Shown: positions 34,696-43,070 of the stretch, piece by piece
Position numbering within the stretch: position 1 is the stretch's first letter
How the letters are laid out: each line of letters begins with the position of its first letter
NCBI GenBank assembly: GCA_964426915.1
Contig: CAYRTD010000002.1
Coordinates: 1 to 64,000, forward strand
DNA: 64,000 bases
Direction: 5' to 3'
From: CAYRTD01 sp964426915
GTDB lineage: Bacteria; Bacteroidota; Bacteroidia; Bacteroidales; GCA-2748055
The notes under the pieces: model-generated
What the model was told of the DNA's origin: nothing
The model's input: only the letters and a program-made list of their open reading frames with translations
Databases searched by the model: none
Position numbers and translations under genes: made by a program

Positions 34696-36495
34696 ATGGA
34701 TCTTACTAAAGAACAATATGATATAATTAACTCTACAGGTAATATTAAGATCAATGCAATTGCCGGATCGGGGAAAACCACTACCCTGATTGAGTATGCC
34801 AGGGAACGTCCAAAGAAAAGTAAAATTCTTTACCTGGCTTTTAATAAATCGGTGAAGCTGGAAGCGATCAGAAAATTTACCGACAATGCTTTAAACAATG
34901 TAAAAGTTGAAACTGCTCATTCCCTGGCATATCGACATGTTGTACCCCGGAATGGTTATAAAATCAGATCTCAGGGTTATAAAACACATGAAATTGCTGA
35001 ATTACTGGGGCTTCAGGGTAATGGTGAAAAACATGAAGAGTACATTCTTGCCAATCATATTAATAAATTCATAACCTACTTTTGTAACAGTGATAAACCC
35101 AAAGTTCAGGATTTGAATTATCTTGATGTGGTTACGGATAATAAGGCCAGGGTTTTTGTTTCTCATTTTTACAGCCACATTGAAAAGCAAACACGGGTGA
35201 TTTTGAGCAAGATGAATAAGGCTGAAATAGAAATCACCCATGATTTTTACCTAAAAAAATTTCAACTTTCAAGTCCTTCTCTACCTTATGATTATATTCT
35301 TTTTGATGAGGCTCAGGATGCCTCTCCTGCAATGCTTGATGTATTTTTAAAGCAAAAAGCAACAAAAGTAATAGTTGGGGATACTCATCAACAAATTTAT
35401 GGTTGGAGATACGCTGTAAACTCTCTCGAAAAGGTAGATTTTAAAAACTATAATCTATCCTCCAGTTTTCGTTTCAGTCAGGATATTGCTGATCTTGCTA
35501 TGGAAGTTCTGAAGTGGAAAAAATACATTAATCAGGAAAAGCACCTCCCGATAAAAGGTAAAGGTATCAGAAGTAAATCTGAATCTAAAGCATTCCTTGC
35601 AAGAACAAATCTTGGTTTGCTTCTGAAGGCGATAGGGCAGGTTACCGAGAACAAAAAAGTAAAAAAGATTTATTTTGAAGGTAATATCAATTCCTATACT
35701 TATGCTGAAGAGGGAGCCTCACTTTATGATGTGCTTAGCCTCTATAATTATAATCACGGGATTATCCGGGATAGGCTGATAAAGCAGATGAGGGACCTTG
35801 AAGAGCTGGAAGATTATATTGAAAAAACGGAAGACGTTCAACTGGGAATGATGGTAGAAATTGTAAAGGAATATGGCAATGAAATACCCGGTATAATCAA
35901 ATCCATAAAAGAAAAGCATATAGCTGATAATGACAGGAAAAATGCAGATATGATCTTTTCAACCGTACACAGAAGCAAAGGAATGGAGTATGATATTGTT
36001 CATCTTGTTAACGATTTCATATCAGAGGAAAAATTGAAAAATTTAAAAAACAACAGTCCAAAAAGTGAAGAAATCAGTGAGGATAAGCTAAGGGAAGAAA
36101 TCAATTTGTTATATGTAGCGGTAACCCGGGCAAAGAACAGTATATACATTCCCGAATCTCTTATGCCTGAAGGATTTCCTTCTTCCCCCCAGATTCATGT
36201 TACCAGAGAACTGGCAGTAAGTATGCAGGACGAAAATACTTCATTTAAGAATGCTATGGGCCGAAAATTATACGGAACCGGCACATATAACAAGGTATAC
36301 GATGTACAAAAAGTGAAGACCAGACATAAGGATGCTTACAGGCCCTGGACGCAAGAGCTTGACGATGAGCTTACAATAATGTATTATGAAGGGGTTAATG
36401 TGAAGGATATGGCAAAACATTTCGGACGCTCCAGGGGTGCGATAAGGTCCAGAATCAGGAAACTGGAGCTTGAAGACCTGTATGGACAGATGTGA
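34696..36495 (+). CDS. UvrD/Fbh1-like DNA helicase with C-terminal HTH
   Basis: A 599-aa superfamily 1A helicase. Motif I AIAGSGKTTT is at residues 21-30, motif II DEAQD at 204-208 (YILFDEAQDASPAM), motif III VIVGDTHQQIYGWR, motif IV SSSFRFSQDIADLA, motif V STVHRSKGMEYDIVHLVND and motif VI LLYVAVTRAKNSIYI. The compact size and the phrase YGWRYA resemble the eukaryotic Fbh1 / bacterial Fbh1-like branch, which removes recombinase filaments or clears forks. The last 55 or so residues (PWTQELDDELTIMYYEGVNV, then KDMAKHFGRSRGAIRSRIRK) form a Myb/SANT-like or GcrA-like helix-turn-helix, an added DNA-targeting module. No nuclease domain is visible. Confidence 0.85.
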   Translation: MDLTKEQYDIINSTGNIKINAIAGSGKTTTLIEYARERPKKSKILYLAFNKSVKLEAIRKFTDNALNNVKVETAHSLAYRHVVPRNGYKIRSQGYKTHEIAELLGLQGNGEKHEEYILANHINKFITYFCNSDKPKVQDLNYLDVVTDNKARVFVSHFYSHIEKQTRVILSKMNKAEIEITHDFYLKKFQLSSPSLPYDYILFDEAQDASPAMLDVFLKQKATKVIVGDTHQQIYGWRYAVNSLEKVDFKNYNLSSSFRFSQDIADLAMEVLKWKKYINQEKHLPIKGKGIRSKSESKAFLARTNLGLLLKAIGQVTENKKVKKIYFEGNINSYTYAEEGASLYDVLSLYNYNHGIIRDRLIKQMRDLEELEDYIEKTEDVQLGMMVEIVKEYGNEIPGIIKSIKEKHIADNDRKNADMIFSTVHRSKGMEYDIVHLVNDFISEEKLKNLKNNSPKSEEISEDKLREEINLLYVAVTRAKNSIYIPESLMPEGFPSSPQIHVTRELAVSMQDENTSFKNAMGRKLYGTGTYNKVYDVQKVKTRHKDAYRPWTQELDDELTIMYYEGVNVKDMAKHFGRSRGAIRSRIRKLELEDLYGQM

Positions 36496-36545
36496 GGACT
36501 ATTCATAAATCATGGAAACTCTAAACTGCTTCAATTCTTTTTCAG

Positions 36546-36803
36546 TCAGATCTGGCTTAGGTCTTCCTCCAGTTTAAGCATTATCTCCAATGCCTCTTTA
36601 CGGCTTTTTCCACAAACCAATTCTTCTGCTCTGAAATCTGCACATACCTTCGGACGCCCTGAATGGTTAAAAATTGCACAGCGATAATTTGCAGTCAGAT
36701 GAATGCATCTTACCCCGGCTGGTTTTCCTTCGGGCATTCCGGGTATAGGTGAGCTTATGGATGGAGCGATACAACAGGCCCCGCAGTTAGTACGACAATT
36801 CAT
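36546..36803 (-). CDS. YkgJ-type cysteine-cluster protein
   Basis: An 85-aa protein from the ATG at 36803. I chose this start because a longer frame would run through the inverted repeat that holds the putative promoter. It has the zinc/iron-binding cysteine pattern of YkgJ/CxxCxxCC proteins: NCRTNCGACCIAP at the start, then RCIHL, RCAIF, PKVCADF and ELVCG, nine cysteines in all. Members are small metal-binding proteins whose role is unsettled. The helix at the C-terminus (RKEALEIMLKLEEDL) is also typical. It ends 50 bases from the helicase stop, and the two genes converge. Confidence 0.8.
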   Translation of the reverse strand: MNCRTNCGACCIAPSISSPIPGMPEGKPAGVRCIHLTANYRCAIFNHSGRPKVCADFRAEELVCGKSRKEALEIMLKLEEDLSQI

Positions 36804-36810
36804 TAATCTG

Positions 36811-36837
36811 AACTTACTTTTGCCACAAAAGTAAGTT
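36811..36837 (-). promoter_or_regulatory. 12-bp inverted repeat covering a -7 box
   Basis: AACTTACTTTTG/CAAAAGTAAGTT is a perfect 12-bp inverted repeat with a 3-base centre. Read on the minus strand it contains TACTTTTG, a fit to the TAnnTTTG -7 box, 22 bases upstream of the YkgJ ATG. A symmetrical site on the promoter suggests a dimeric operator. Confidence 0.5.
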
Positions 36838-36911
36838 TTTTTAGCTGTAAATGCGACTCGAAAAAAATTTTTATTAAAATCTGTCAATAGAGTCAAGAGG
36901 CAGTAACCTGT

Positions 36912-37583
36912 TTAAACCTTGTTAAATTCAATATCAAATTTCAAATTGATCATATCCCCGATATAATCATCCTTTAACTCATTAAAGACAGATTTGGATT
37001 TGAAATTAACCCCCCATTTGGTACGGTCGATGGCAAATTCATTGGTTCTTACACTGACTTGATTGCCTTCTGCTTCTACCCTTGCAGGGAAGGTTATGCT
37101 TTTCGTTTGTCCTCTCATTGTGAGATTTCCTGTAATTTCATGGGTAGGCTCAATCCCTTCCAGGGTAGCTTCTCCTGAGTATTCATTAACAGAAACCATT
37201 TCAAATACAGCTTCTGGGTATTGCTCTGTGTAGAAAAAATCTTCAGATTTCAGATGTCCTACCAGGCGCCCATTCATATCCCCCTTAAGATCTTCATTTA
37301 CGATGGAGTTCAGGTCAATGATAAATGTTCCTGCTGTAATATTTCCGTTTTCAAAATTTAATTTACCTTCTTCTGCCATAACGGTGCCATGATGTTCACC
37401 ACCTGGCTTTGTGCCTCTCCACATAATTTTTGTTGATTGGGGATCCATTTTGAACTCAGAGCCGGATCCTTTTGCTGTTTCTTTTGCATCTCCGGTTTTT
37501 GCTTCTCTGGCATTTTCCGCATTGCAGGATGCTAATAATGCGATGATTCCAAGACCATAAATAATTTTTCTCACTTTTTTCAT
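36912..37583 (-). CDS. YceI family lipoprotein
   Basis: A 223-aa lipoprotein with lipobox LLASC (Cys20). The mature part is a YceI lipocalin-like beta-barrel: IMWRGTKPGGEHHGTVMAEE, FIIDLNSIVNEDLKGDMNGR, LVGHLKSEDFFYTEQYPEAV, the phrase GNLTMRGQTKSITFPA and, near the end, DRTKWGVNFKSKSVF. YceI proteins bind isoprenoid or amphiphilic molecules in the periplasm, and the fold is well known. Neighbours (the YkgJ protein and a divergent sensor gene) do not point to a pathway. The ligand remains unknown. Confidence 0.9.
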   Translation of the reverse strand: MKKVRKIIYGLGIIALLASCNAENAREAKTGDAKETAKGSGSEFKMDPQSTKIMWRGTKPGGEHHGTVMAEEGKLNFENGNITAGTFIIDLNSIVNEDLKGDMNGRLVGHLKSEDFFYTEQYPEAVFEMVSVNEYSGEATLEGIEPTHEITGNLTMRGQTKSITFPARVEAEGNQVSVRTNEFAIDRTKWGVNFKSKSVFNELKDDYIGDMINLKFDIEFNKV

Positions 37584-37880
37584 ATATTTAGTTTTAAAGC
37601 TTTTAAACAGATTAAACTGAAAAATTGTTTACCAGCAACGGGCTTTTAACATAAAATTAGAATTTTTTTATTTGGAACTATAAAAATACCCGGCTTACAT
37701 TGTCGCCCCCGGTTCATTTGCCTGTATTTAATCTGCTATCAGGAGCAGGGATAATCTGATTCATTACCGGAAATAATCCCAGGTGAAAAAGAGGTGCAAT
37801 AAAGAAGGAAAGACAGATAGTTTTGTTTTTCAGCAATTAAAAATATAATTTTATAAAAAAACGCAATCACACCTATTGAT

Positions 37881-39278
37881 ATGAGCGCAAAAAATAAAGT
37901 TATTATATTTTCAGTATTACTTGCTGTCCTGTTTTATTTTATTGACACACTTGTTTATTTTCTGGTTTTCGCTGAGGGAAACTCTTTTTTGGAAGTTTTT
38001 ATAACGGCAGTACCCCTGATTGAGATCTATAACCGTTTGCTTTTAATTGCCGGATTAGTTTTATTAGGCTTTATCAGCTCAGGGTTCATCAGCAACCTTT
38101 CTCTTGAAAATGAGTTTCTGAAAAATCAGACACCCGGGAAATCCGCCGGGTTGGATTCCAGTTTTATAACGGGATTATCTTATCAGATCCGCACTCCTCT
38201 TAATGCGATTGTTGGTTTTTCCGAATTATTAAAGGATCCAAATCTTTCTCTTCAGTCAAAACAGACCTATATTAATCACATCCATTCCAGCGGAAATTAC
38301 CTGTTGCAATTGATCAACAACCTTTCTGATATTACTAAAATCGAGTCCAGGCAGATGACAATTTCAAAATCTGAAACAAAGCTTAATGAGATGTTTGATG
38401 AATTATTTGCTTACTTCGGGGAACAAAAAAAAGAGATGGGGAAAGTTGATTTGAAACTTGAGGTTGTAAAAGGTAATAATGATCCTGAGTATGCTGTTTT
38501 TGTGGATCGCAGTCATTTAAAACAGGTGATGTCAAATTTAATCGAGAATGCATTAAAACATACAGAAGAAGGCCTGGTTGAATTCGGATATAAGATAAAA
38601 GACAAAAAACTTCTTGAGTTTTATGTAAAAGATACAGGGCAGGGCTTCTCCATGGACAGACTTGAGAGTATTTTCAGCAGATACAATAAACTCACTGATA
38701 ATCAAAATCAACCTTTCGATAGTGTTGCCCTGAGACTTACTATTTCAACAAGTCTTGTAAAATTAATGGGTGGACATATCCGCGCAAATTCAAAACCGGG
38801 TCAGGGCTCTACTTTCCTGTTTACATTACCTTTTTCCGATGTCGAAAAAAAGGAAGGTAAATCCAAAGCTTCTAAACCTGTTCGAAGCAAAGTGTCAAGT
38901 GAGCAGAACTGGGAAAACCGAAACATACTAATTGCAGAGGATGTGGAATCAAATTTTATTTATTTACAGGAACTTTTAAAACCTACCGGGGCACATCTGA
39001 TCTGGGCAAAAAATGGAAAAGAAGCAGTAAAAAACGTCAAAACAGATAAGAAGATTGACCTCGTGCTAATGGATATTTTAATGCCTGAAATGGATGGATA
39101 TGAAGCAACAAGAGAAATTAAGAAAATGCGGCCTGAACTACCTGTCATTGCACAGACTGCTTACAGTCTGGAGGGGGGTGATAATAAGGAAGATGTGAAG
39201 AGGTTTGATGATTTTCTTATAAAACCTATATGGTCTCCCCAATTAATTGAAGCTATTGAGAAACAGTTTTCAAAGTAG
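37881..39278 (+). CDS. Hybrid sensor kinase lacking the phospho-accepting His, with REC
   Basis: A 465-aa membrane protein: two N-terminal helices (about residues 5-32 and 50-72), a HisKA-like dimerisation part (about 93-160), HATPase (about 200-320, with NLIENALKHT and VKDTGQGFS) and a receiver domain (about 345-463). The H-box, normally SHEIRTPLNAI, reads SYQIRTPLNAI: the phospho-accepting His is Tyr101 (codon TAT at 38181) and the following Glu is Gln. The receiver looks intact (ILIAEDVESN, Asp398 in LMDILMPEMDG, Lys448 in LIKPIW). So the protein is probably a phosphatase or ligand-gated scaffold, or its receiver is fed by another kinase. No separate DNA-binding output is attached. Confidence 0.85.
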   Translation: MSAKNKVIIFSVLLAVLFYFIDTLVYFLVFAEGNSFLEVFITAVPLIEIYNRLLLIAGLVLLGFISSGFISNLSLENEFLKNQTPGKSAGLDSSFITGLSYQIRTPLNAIVGFSELLKDPNLSLQSKQTYINHIHSSGNYLLQLINNLSDITKIESRQMTISKSETKLNEMFDELFAYFGEQKKEMGKVDLKLEVVKGNNDPEYAVFVDRSHLKQVMSNLIENALKHTEEGLVEFGYKIKDKKLLEFYVKDTGQGFSMDRLESIFSRYNKLTDNQNQPFDSVALRLTISTSLVKLMGGHIRANSKPGQGSTFLFTLPFSDVEKKEGKSKASKPVRSKVSSEQNWENRNILIAEDVESNFIYLQELLKPTGAHLIWAKNGKEAVKNVKTDKKIDLVLMDILMPEMDGYEATREIKKMRPELPVIAQTAYSLEGGDNKEDVKRFDDFLIKPIWSPQLIEAIEKQFSK

Positions 39279-39294
39279 TGATATCCGGAAAAAT

Positions 39295-39335
39295 GAGGGT
39301 GTCAAAAAATATTTTTAGACACCCTCTTTCTTTTT
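39295..39335. terminator. Bidirectional terminator between the kinase and hsp20
   Basis: Perfect 9-bp stem GAGGGTGTC/GACACCCTC (39295-39303 with 39318-39326), A-rich and T-rich flanks on both sides, and T-tract TTTCTTTTT on the plus strand. It serves two convergent genes. Confidence 0.85.
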
Positions 39336-39765
39336 ATGAAATTTCAATTTGTTTCGGCCCTTTTTCAACGGCCTCAGGTTTTTTTGGAATGCTTACACTT
39401 AAAATGCCATTGTCGTGTTTGGCTTTTATTTTATCAGTATCAACTGAGTCTGGCAGTGAGAATGACCTGCTGAAGGAACTATAATGAAACTCACGTCTCA
39501 TATAGTTTTCTTTCTCTTCCTTATCCTCAGTCTTCTTGTCGGAAGAAACCGTCAGAACATTGTTATTCAGATCAATTTTGAAATCTTTCTTGCTCATTCC
39601 CGGTGCAGCAAATTCAATTTTATATTTATCTTCTTCTTCGGATATATTTGCTGCCGGAATAGTAGATCCAAAATTCTCACTTAAGGCAGACTTCATCAAA
39701 GTATTTCCAAAAAACTCGTCCCAGTTTTCCGGGAACCATGAACGTTTGTTAATGTTTGGTAACAT
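39334..39765 (-). CDS. Hsp20/alpha-crystallin small heat-shock protein
   Basis: A 143-aa ATP-independent chaperone. I chose the ATG at 39765 (MLPNINKRSWFPENWDEFF) because it is preceded by an AAGGAGGA ribosome-binding site at the right distance; the frame extends upstream without family similarity. The alpha-crystallin domain spans about residues 40-130: ANISEEEDKYKIEFAAPGMS, KKDFKIDLNNNVLTV, the FSRSFSLPDSVDTDKIKAKH stretch and the DNGILSVSIPK signature. A short C-terminal extension has QIEIS, matching the I-x-I motif used for oligomer assembly. The strong SD is unusual for this genome. Confidence 0.93.
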   Translation of the reverse strand: MLPNINKRSWFPENWDEFFGNTLMKSALSENFGSTIPAANISEEEDKYKIEFAAPGMSKKDFKIDLNNNVLTVSSDKKTEDKEEKENYMRREFHYSSFSRSFSLPDSVDTDKIKAKHDNGILSVSIPKKPEAVEKGPKQIEIS

Positions 39766-39772
39766 AGCTCGA

Positions 39773-39780
39773 TCCTCCTT
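39773..39780 (-). promoter_or_regulatory. Strong Shine-Dalgarno of hsp20
   Basis: AAGGAGGA on the minus strand, seven bases before the ATG. Almost no other gene in this window has a recognisable SD, as expected in Bacteroidota, so it decides the start and hints at high or regulated translation. Confidence 0.6.
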
Positions 39781-39943
39781 TTTTTTGGTTAGACTTTTAT
39801 TCAATTTCTGATTAGAAATAATCAATTTATATACCATGAAGAATATGGTGACAAAATGTCGGATTTTGATAAATAAAAAATGACAATCCGACACTTCTGA
39901 CTTGCGTATAAACCAAAATCAAGGGAAGCATGAGGGAAAAAAA

Positions 39944-41581
39944 TTAATCTGTATTTTTCTTTTCTTTTTTGAGCTTTTCAATTTCTTTATGTAATTCTTT
40001 TTCTCTCTCCGCAAATTTTTCCTGTTTTAACTTCATTTCCTTTAAATGCAGGCGCATTATTTCTTCCTGGCTTTGCATTTTTTCAGTCTGTTGACGGGTT
40101 TGCTCCAGAAGTCGCGAAGTTTGTATATTCGTATGCAGATTAGAAATAGCAGTCGCGATATTTTCTGCTATGGTTTCGATAAAATTAATTTTATAACTAT
40201 CAATTTCCCTGAGGGAGGCGATTTCGATCACACCATAGACTTTATTTTTTAGTTGAAGTGGCACAATCAGAAGGCTGATTGGTTCGGTTTCTCCCAGGCC
40301 GGTAAGGATATTTATATGATTACGGGGAACATCCGTCAGATAAATAATTTCGTTCTCCTGAACACACCTGCCGATAAGTCCTTCGCCCGGCTTTATAGTT
40401 TTTTTCATGTATTTATTCCTGTCGTAGGCATATGCAGCGAGTAATATTATATGCGGTTCATTTTCACCTTCCACAATGAAAAGGCCCGCAACGCTGGCAT
40501 CAATTAGGTTTACGATCTCTTTAACAAGCATAAAACCCAAATCTTCCGGATTGTCTGTTCTGGCCCGAAGGATATCATTGATCTTTGCAATACTATTGGA
40601 CTTCCATAAACGTTCCTTCTCTTCCTTCTTATATTTTCTTTCTTCAGCATCTGCTTTTTTAAGGTCTTCCTGAAGATTTGCAACCGCTTTTCCAAGTTCA
40701 TCTTCTTCGCTGAGGGGTTCGAAATTTGTACTGAAGTCCTTTTTACTTATTTTTCCGACAATTAGCGTTAGTTTATCCAAATAGTCAAAGATGCTGTTGA
40801 GCCTGGCAGCTATAATGGAGAACTCATTATTATCATCGACAGTGATTTTTTCCGGAATTTTACCTTTGGCAAGTGAATCAAGATGGAAGGTAAGTTTGCC
40901 AATCAATTTTCTGAGATAAGCGGAAAGATAGAAAAAAATGAAAATCAGGAAAACGCCTGAAAGTATAGGGATAATTATGATCAATTTTTTAATCTCATGA
41001 TTCTTTATGGTTATCTCTCCGGAAATTGAAGCAATTTCCTGATTCCTCTTATCAAGAAGGTAATTTGTGTTCTGTTCAATTTCACTGATAAGAAAAATTA
41101 TGCCCGATTCGGCAAGCATTAATTCAATTTCTTCGATCTCTCTGAATGCATGCTCTGCAGATAAAGGAAGTGATGATGTAAAATCAAGTAAATGAAAATA
41201 TAATGAATCTGAAATAAGATGAACAGTTTCAGTAATCACTTTCTGATCTTCTTCGGGCCAGTGATCCGACATCATAATAAGTGAATTGCTGATGGAAGGC
41301 AGGACTTCTGAGTATAAAAAACTAAACTCCTCATTAAAGAATTGCTTGTTGGTTTCTGCAGCAACCAGCATGTACCTGAAAATTTTTTGGGATTCTGTAA
41401 AATTATTATGTAATTCAGAAAGGAGGATAAGGGAAGGCTGGTAATTATCTGTCAAATCAATGATAAGTTCATCTCTTTTATCCACCTGTTTCAGCATAAA
41501 GTTCAGGCTAAGAACCAGAACCAGAATCAGTGTAAGGATTATCCCAAAAACCCTTGCCCGGAGCCCATAACCAATTTTCAT
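39944..41581 (-). CDS. HAMP-GAF sensor protein without output domain
   Basis: A 545-aa inner-membrane protein. One helix at residues about 8-30, a helical periplasmic sensor region (about 31-200), a second helix (about 202-225, IIIIPILSGVFLIFIFFYLS), a HAMP linker (about 226-280) and coiled coil (about 290-340). A GAF domain follows (about 345-490, EDLGFMLVKEIVNLIDASVA, GEGLIGRCVQENEIIYLTDV and PLQLKNKVYGVIEIASL), then a long Lys/Glu coiled coil to the end. There is no kinase, cyclase, GGDEF or methyl-accepting output. It may act through its C-terminal coiled coil on a partner kinase or phosphatase, with the nearby hybrid kinase a candidate. Confidence 0.75.
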   Translation of the reverse strand: MKIGYGLRARVFGIILTLILVLVLSLNFMLKQVDKRDELIIDLTDNYQPSLILLSELHNNFTESQKIFRYMLVAAETNKQFFNEEFSFLYSEVLPSISNSLIMMSDHWPEEDQKVITETVHLISDSLYFHLLDFTSSLPLSAEHAFREIEEIELMLAESGIIFLISEIEQNTNYLLDKRNQEIASISGEITIKNHEIKKLIIIIPILSGVFLIFIFFYLSAYLRKLIGKLTFHLDSLAKGKIPEKITVDDNNEFSIIAARLNSIFDYLDKLTLIVGKISKKDFSTNFEPLSEEDELGKAVANLQEDLKKADAEERKYKKEEKERLWKSNSIAKINDILRARTDNPEDLGFMLVKEIVNLIDASVAGLFIVEGENEPHIILLAAYAYDRNKYMKKTIKPGEGLIGRCVQENEIIYLTDVPRNHINILTGLGETEPISLLIVPLQLKNKVYGVIEIASLREIDSYKINFIETIAENIATAISNLHTNIQTSRLLEQTRQQTEKMQSQEEIMRLHLKEMKLKQEKFAEREKELHKEIEKLKKEKKNTD

Positions 41582-41671
41582 ATAAATTTGCTATTTTCGT
41601 AAAGATACAATTTTTTCAAAAGTTCCTTAACCACATTTTCCATTGAACCCGCAGGGTGAAAAAAACTCCTT

Positions 41672-42841
41672 TTATCTTCTTTCCCTTATTACGTTTTCAA
41701 GTTTTTTAAGCGCTTCAGCAAGTAAATGCTTTGGTGTTGCCACATTGATGCGCTGAAATCCTTCACCTCCCTTTCCAAAAACGGGTCCGTGATTCAGGCC
41801 GAGTCCTGCTTTATGGATGATCAGGTTTTTCAGTTCATCATCTTTGAGCTCCAATGAGCGGAAGTCCAGCCAGACCAGATAAGTTGCCTCCGGTATAACA
41901 GCTTTTACTTCCGGGATTTTCGTTTCCAGGTACTCAGAAAGAAAATTAATATTATTCTGAATGTATTCGAGTACCTGCTCCAGCCAGTTATCCCCTTTAT
42001 TATATGCCGCTTCCAGGGCAACAGCGCCAAATATATTACCCATTCCTAAATGAAGGTTATCAACTGTCCGGTCGTACTTCAATTTCAATTTTTTTTCGGG
42101 AATAATAAGAAATGAAGTTGATAAGCCCGCAAGATTAAAAGTTTTACTGGGGGCATACATTGAAATCGTGATCTCTTCGGCTCCGGGAATTTTTAAAACC
42201 GGAATATGTTTGTTGTTCCTTAATATAAGATCAGAATGTATCTCATCGGAAAAAATGATTACTTCATGTTTTTTACATATTTCCACGATCCGGGTCAGTT
42301 CGTCGTAATCCCAGAGCCTTCCAACCGGATTATGGGGATGACAAAGAATGAAAACCTTTGCACTCTTTGCTTTTTCCTCAAAATCCTCAAAATCGATATG
42401 ATAACTATTATTTCTATTTACCAGAACATTTTCGGACAAGATCCTGCCATGGTCTTTCACAGCCCGGAAGAAGGGGAAATATACCGGAGGTTGTATCATT
42501 ATGGTATCTCCTGGATCGGTAAAAGCGAGGACAGAAATATTCAGAGCCGGAACGATACCCGGGCTAAAGGATATCCATTCTTTTTTCACTTCCCATTCAT
42601 GTCGTTTTTTCATCCATGCAATAATGCTTTCATCGAATCCTTCTTTCCTTACTGTATAGCCATAAACAGGATGTTTCGCACGTTTAATGACTGCCTCCCT
42701 TATAAAATCGGGAGTTTCAAAATCCATATCAGCCACCCACAAGGGTAATACATCTTCTTTTCCAAAATATTCTTTTCTAAGATCATACTTAACGGAATTA
42801 GTATTCTCACGTTTTATTATTGTATCGAAATTATATTTCAT
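41672..42841 (-). CDS. MalY/PatB-type PLP-dependent C-S lyase or aminotransferase
   Basis: A 389-aa fold-type I PLP enzyme. The ATG at 42841 is chosen (MKYNFDTIIKR); an upstream in-frame ATG lies in a T-rich stretch. Family features: LPLWVADMDFETPDFI (the MalY/PatB signature WVADMDF), HPVYGYT, the phrase ILCHPHNPVGRLW, FSDEIHSDLIL and the PLP lysine Lys233 in MYAPSKTFNLAGLSTSF. Members cleave cystathionine or cysteine C-S bonds, and some act as regulators or aminotransferases. The exact substrate is not decided by sequence. It is transcribed alone, divergent from rsmA. Confidence 0.88.
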   Translation of the reverse strand: MKYNFDTIIKRENTNSVKYDLRKEYFGKEDVLPLWVADMDFETPDFIREAVIKRAKHPVYGYTVRKEGFDESIIAWMKKRHEWEVKKEWISFSPGIVPALNISVLAFTDPGDTIMIQPPVYFPFFRAVKDHGRILSENVLVNRNNSYHIDFEDFEEKAKSAKVFILCHPHNPVGRLWDYDELTRIVEICKKHEVIIFSDEIHSDLILRNNKHIPVLKIPGAEEITISMYAPSKTFNLAGLSTSFLIIPEKKLKLKYDRTVDNLHLGMGNIFGAVALEAAYNKGDNWLEQVLEYIQNNINFLSEYLETKIPEVKAVIPEATYLVWLDFRSLELKDDELKNLIIHKAGLGLNHGPVFGKGGEGFQRINVATPKHLLAEALKKLENVIRERR

Positions 42842-43070
42842 TTTTCTTTTTTTTCTTATCACAAAGATGAGAAAGAATTTTTGAACAGAACGAAGAAATA
42901 TAAGAAAGTAAGGAGAATAGCATGTGGGTCGGCAGAATGAAAGGCTTGCAATGTTAATAGTGATTTTGAAACATTATGATCCGGGAATACTTTTACTTTC
43001 AGGATTTCAGAAAAAAACCGCTTAGGACCTCTGCAAATATTCCAATAAATATCTTAATTTCATCCGCTGT

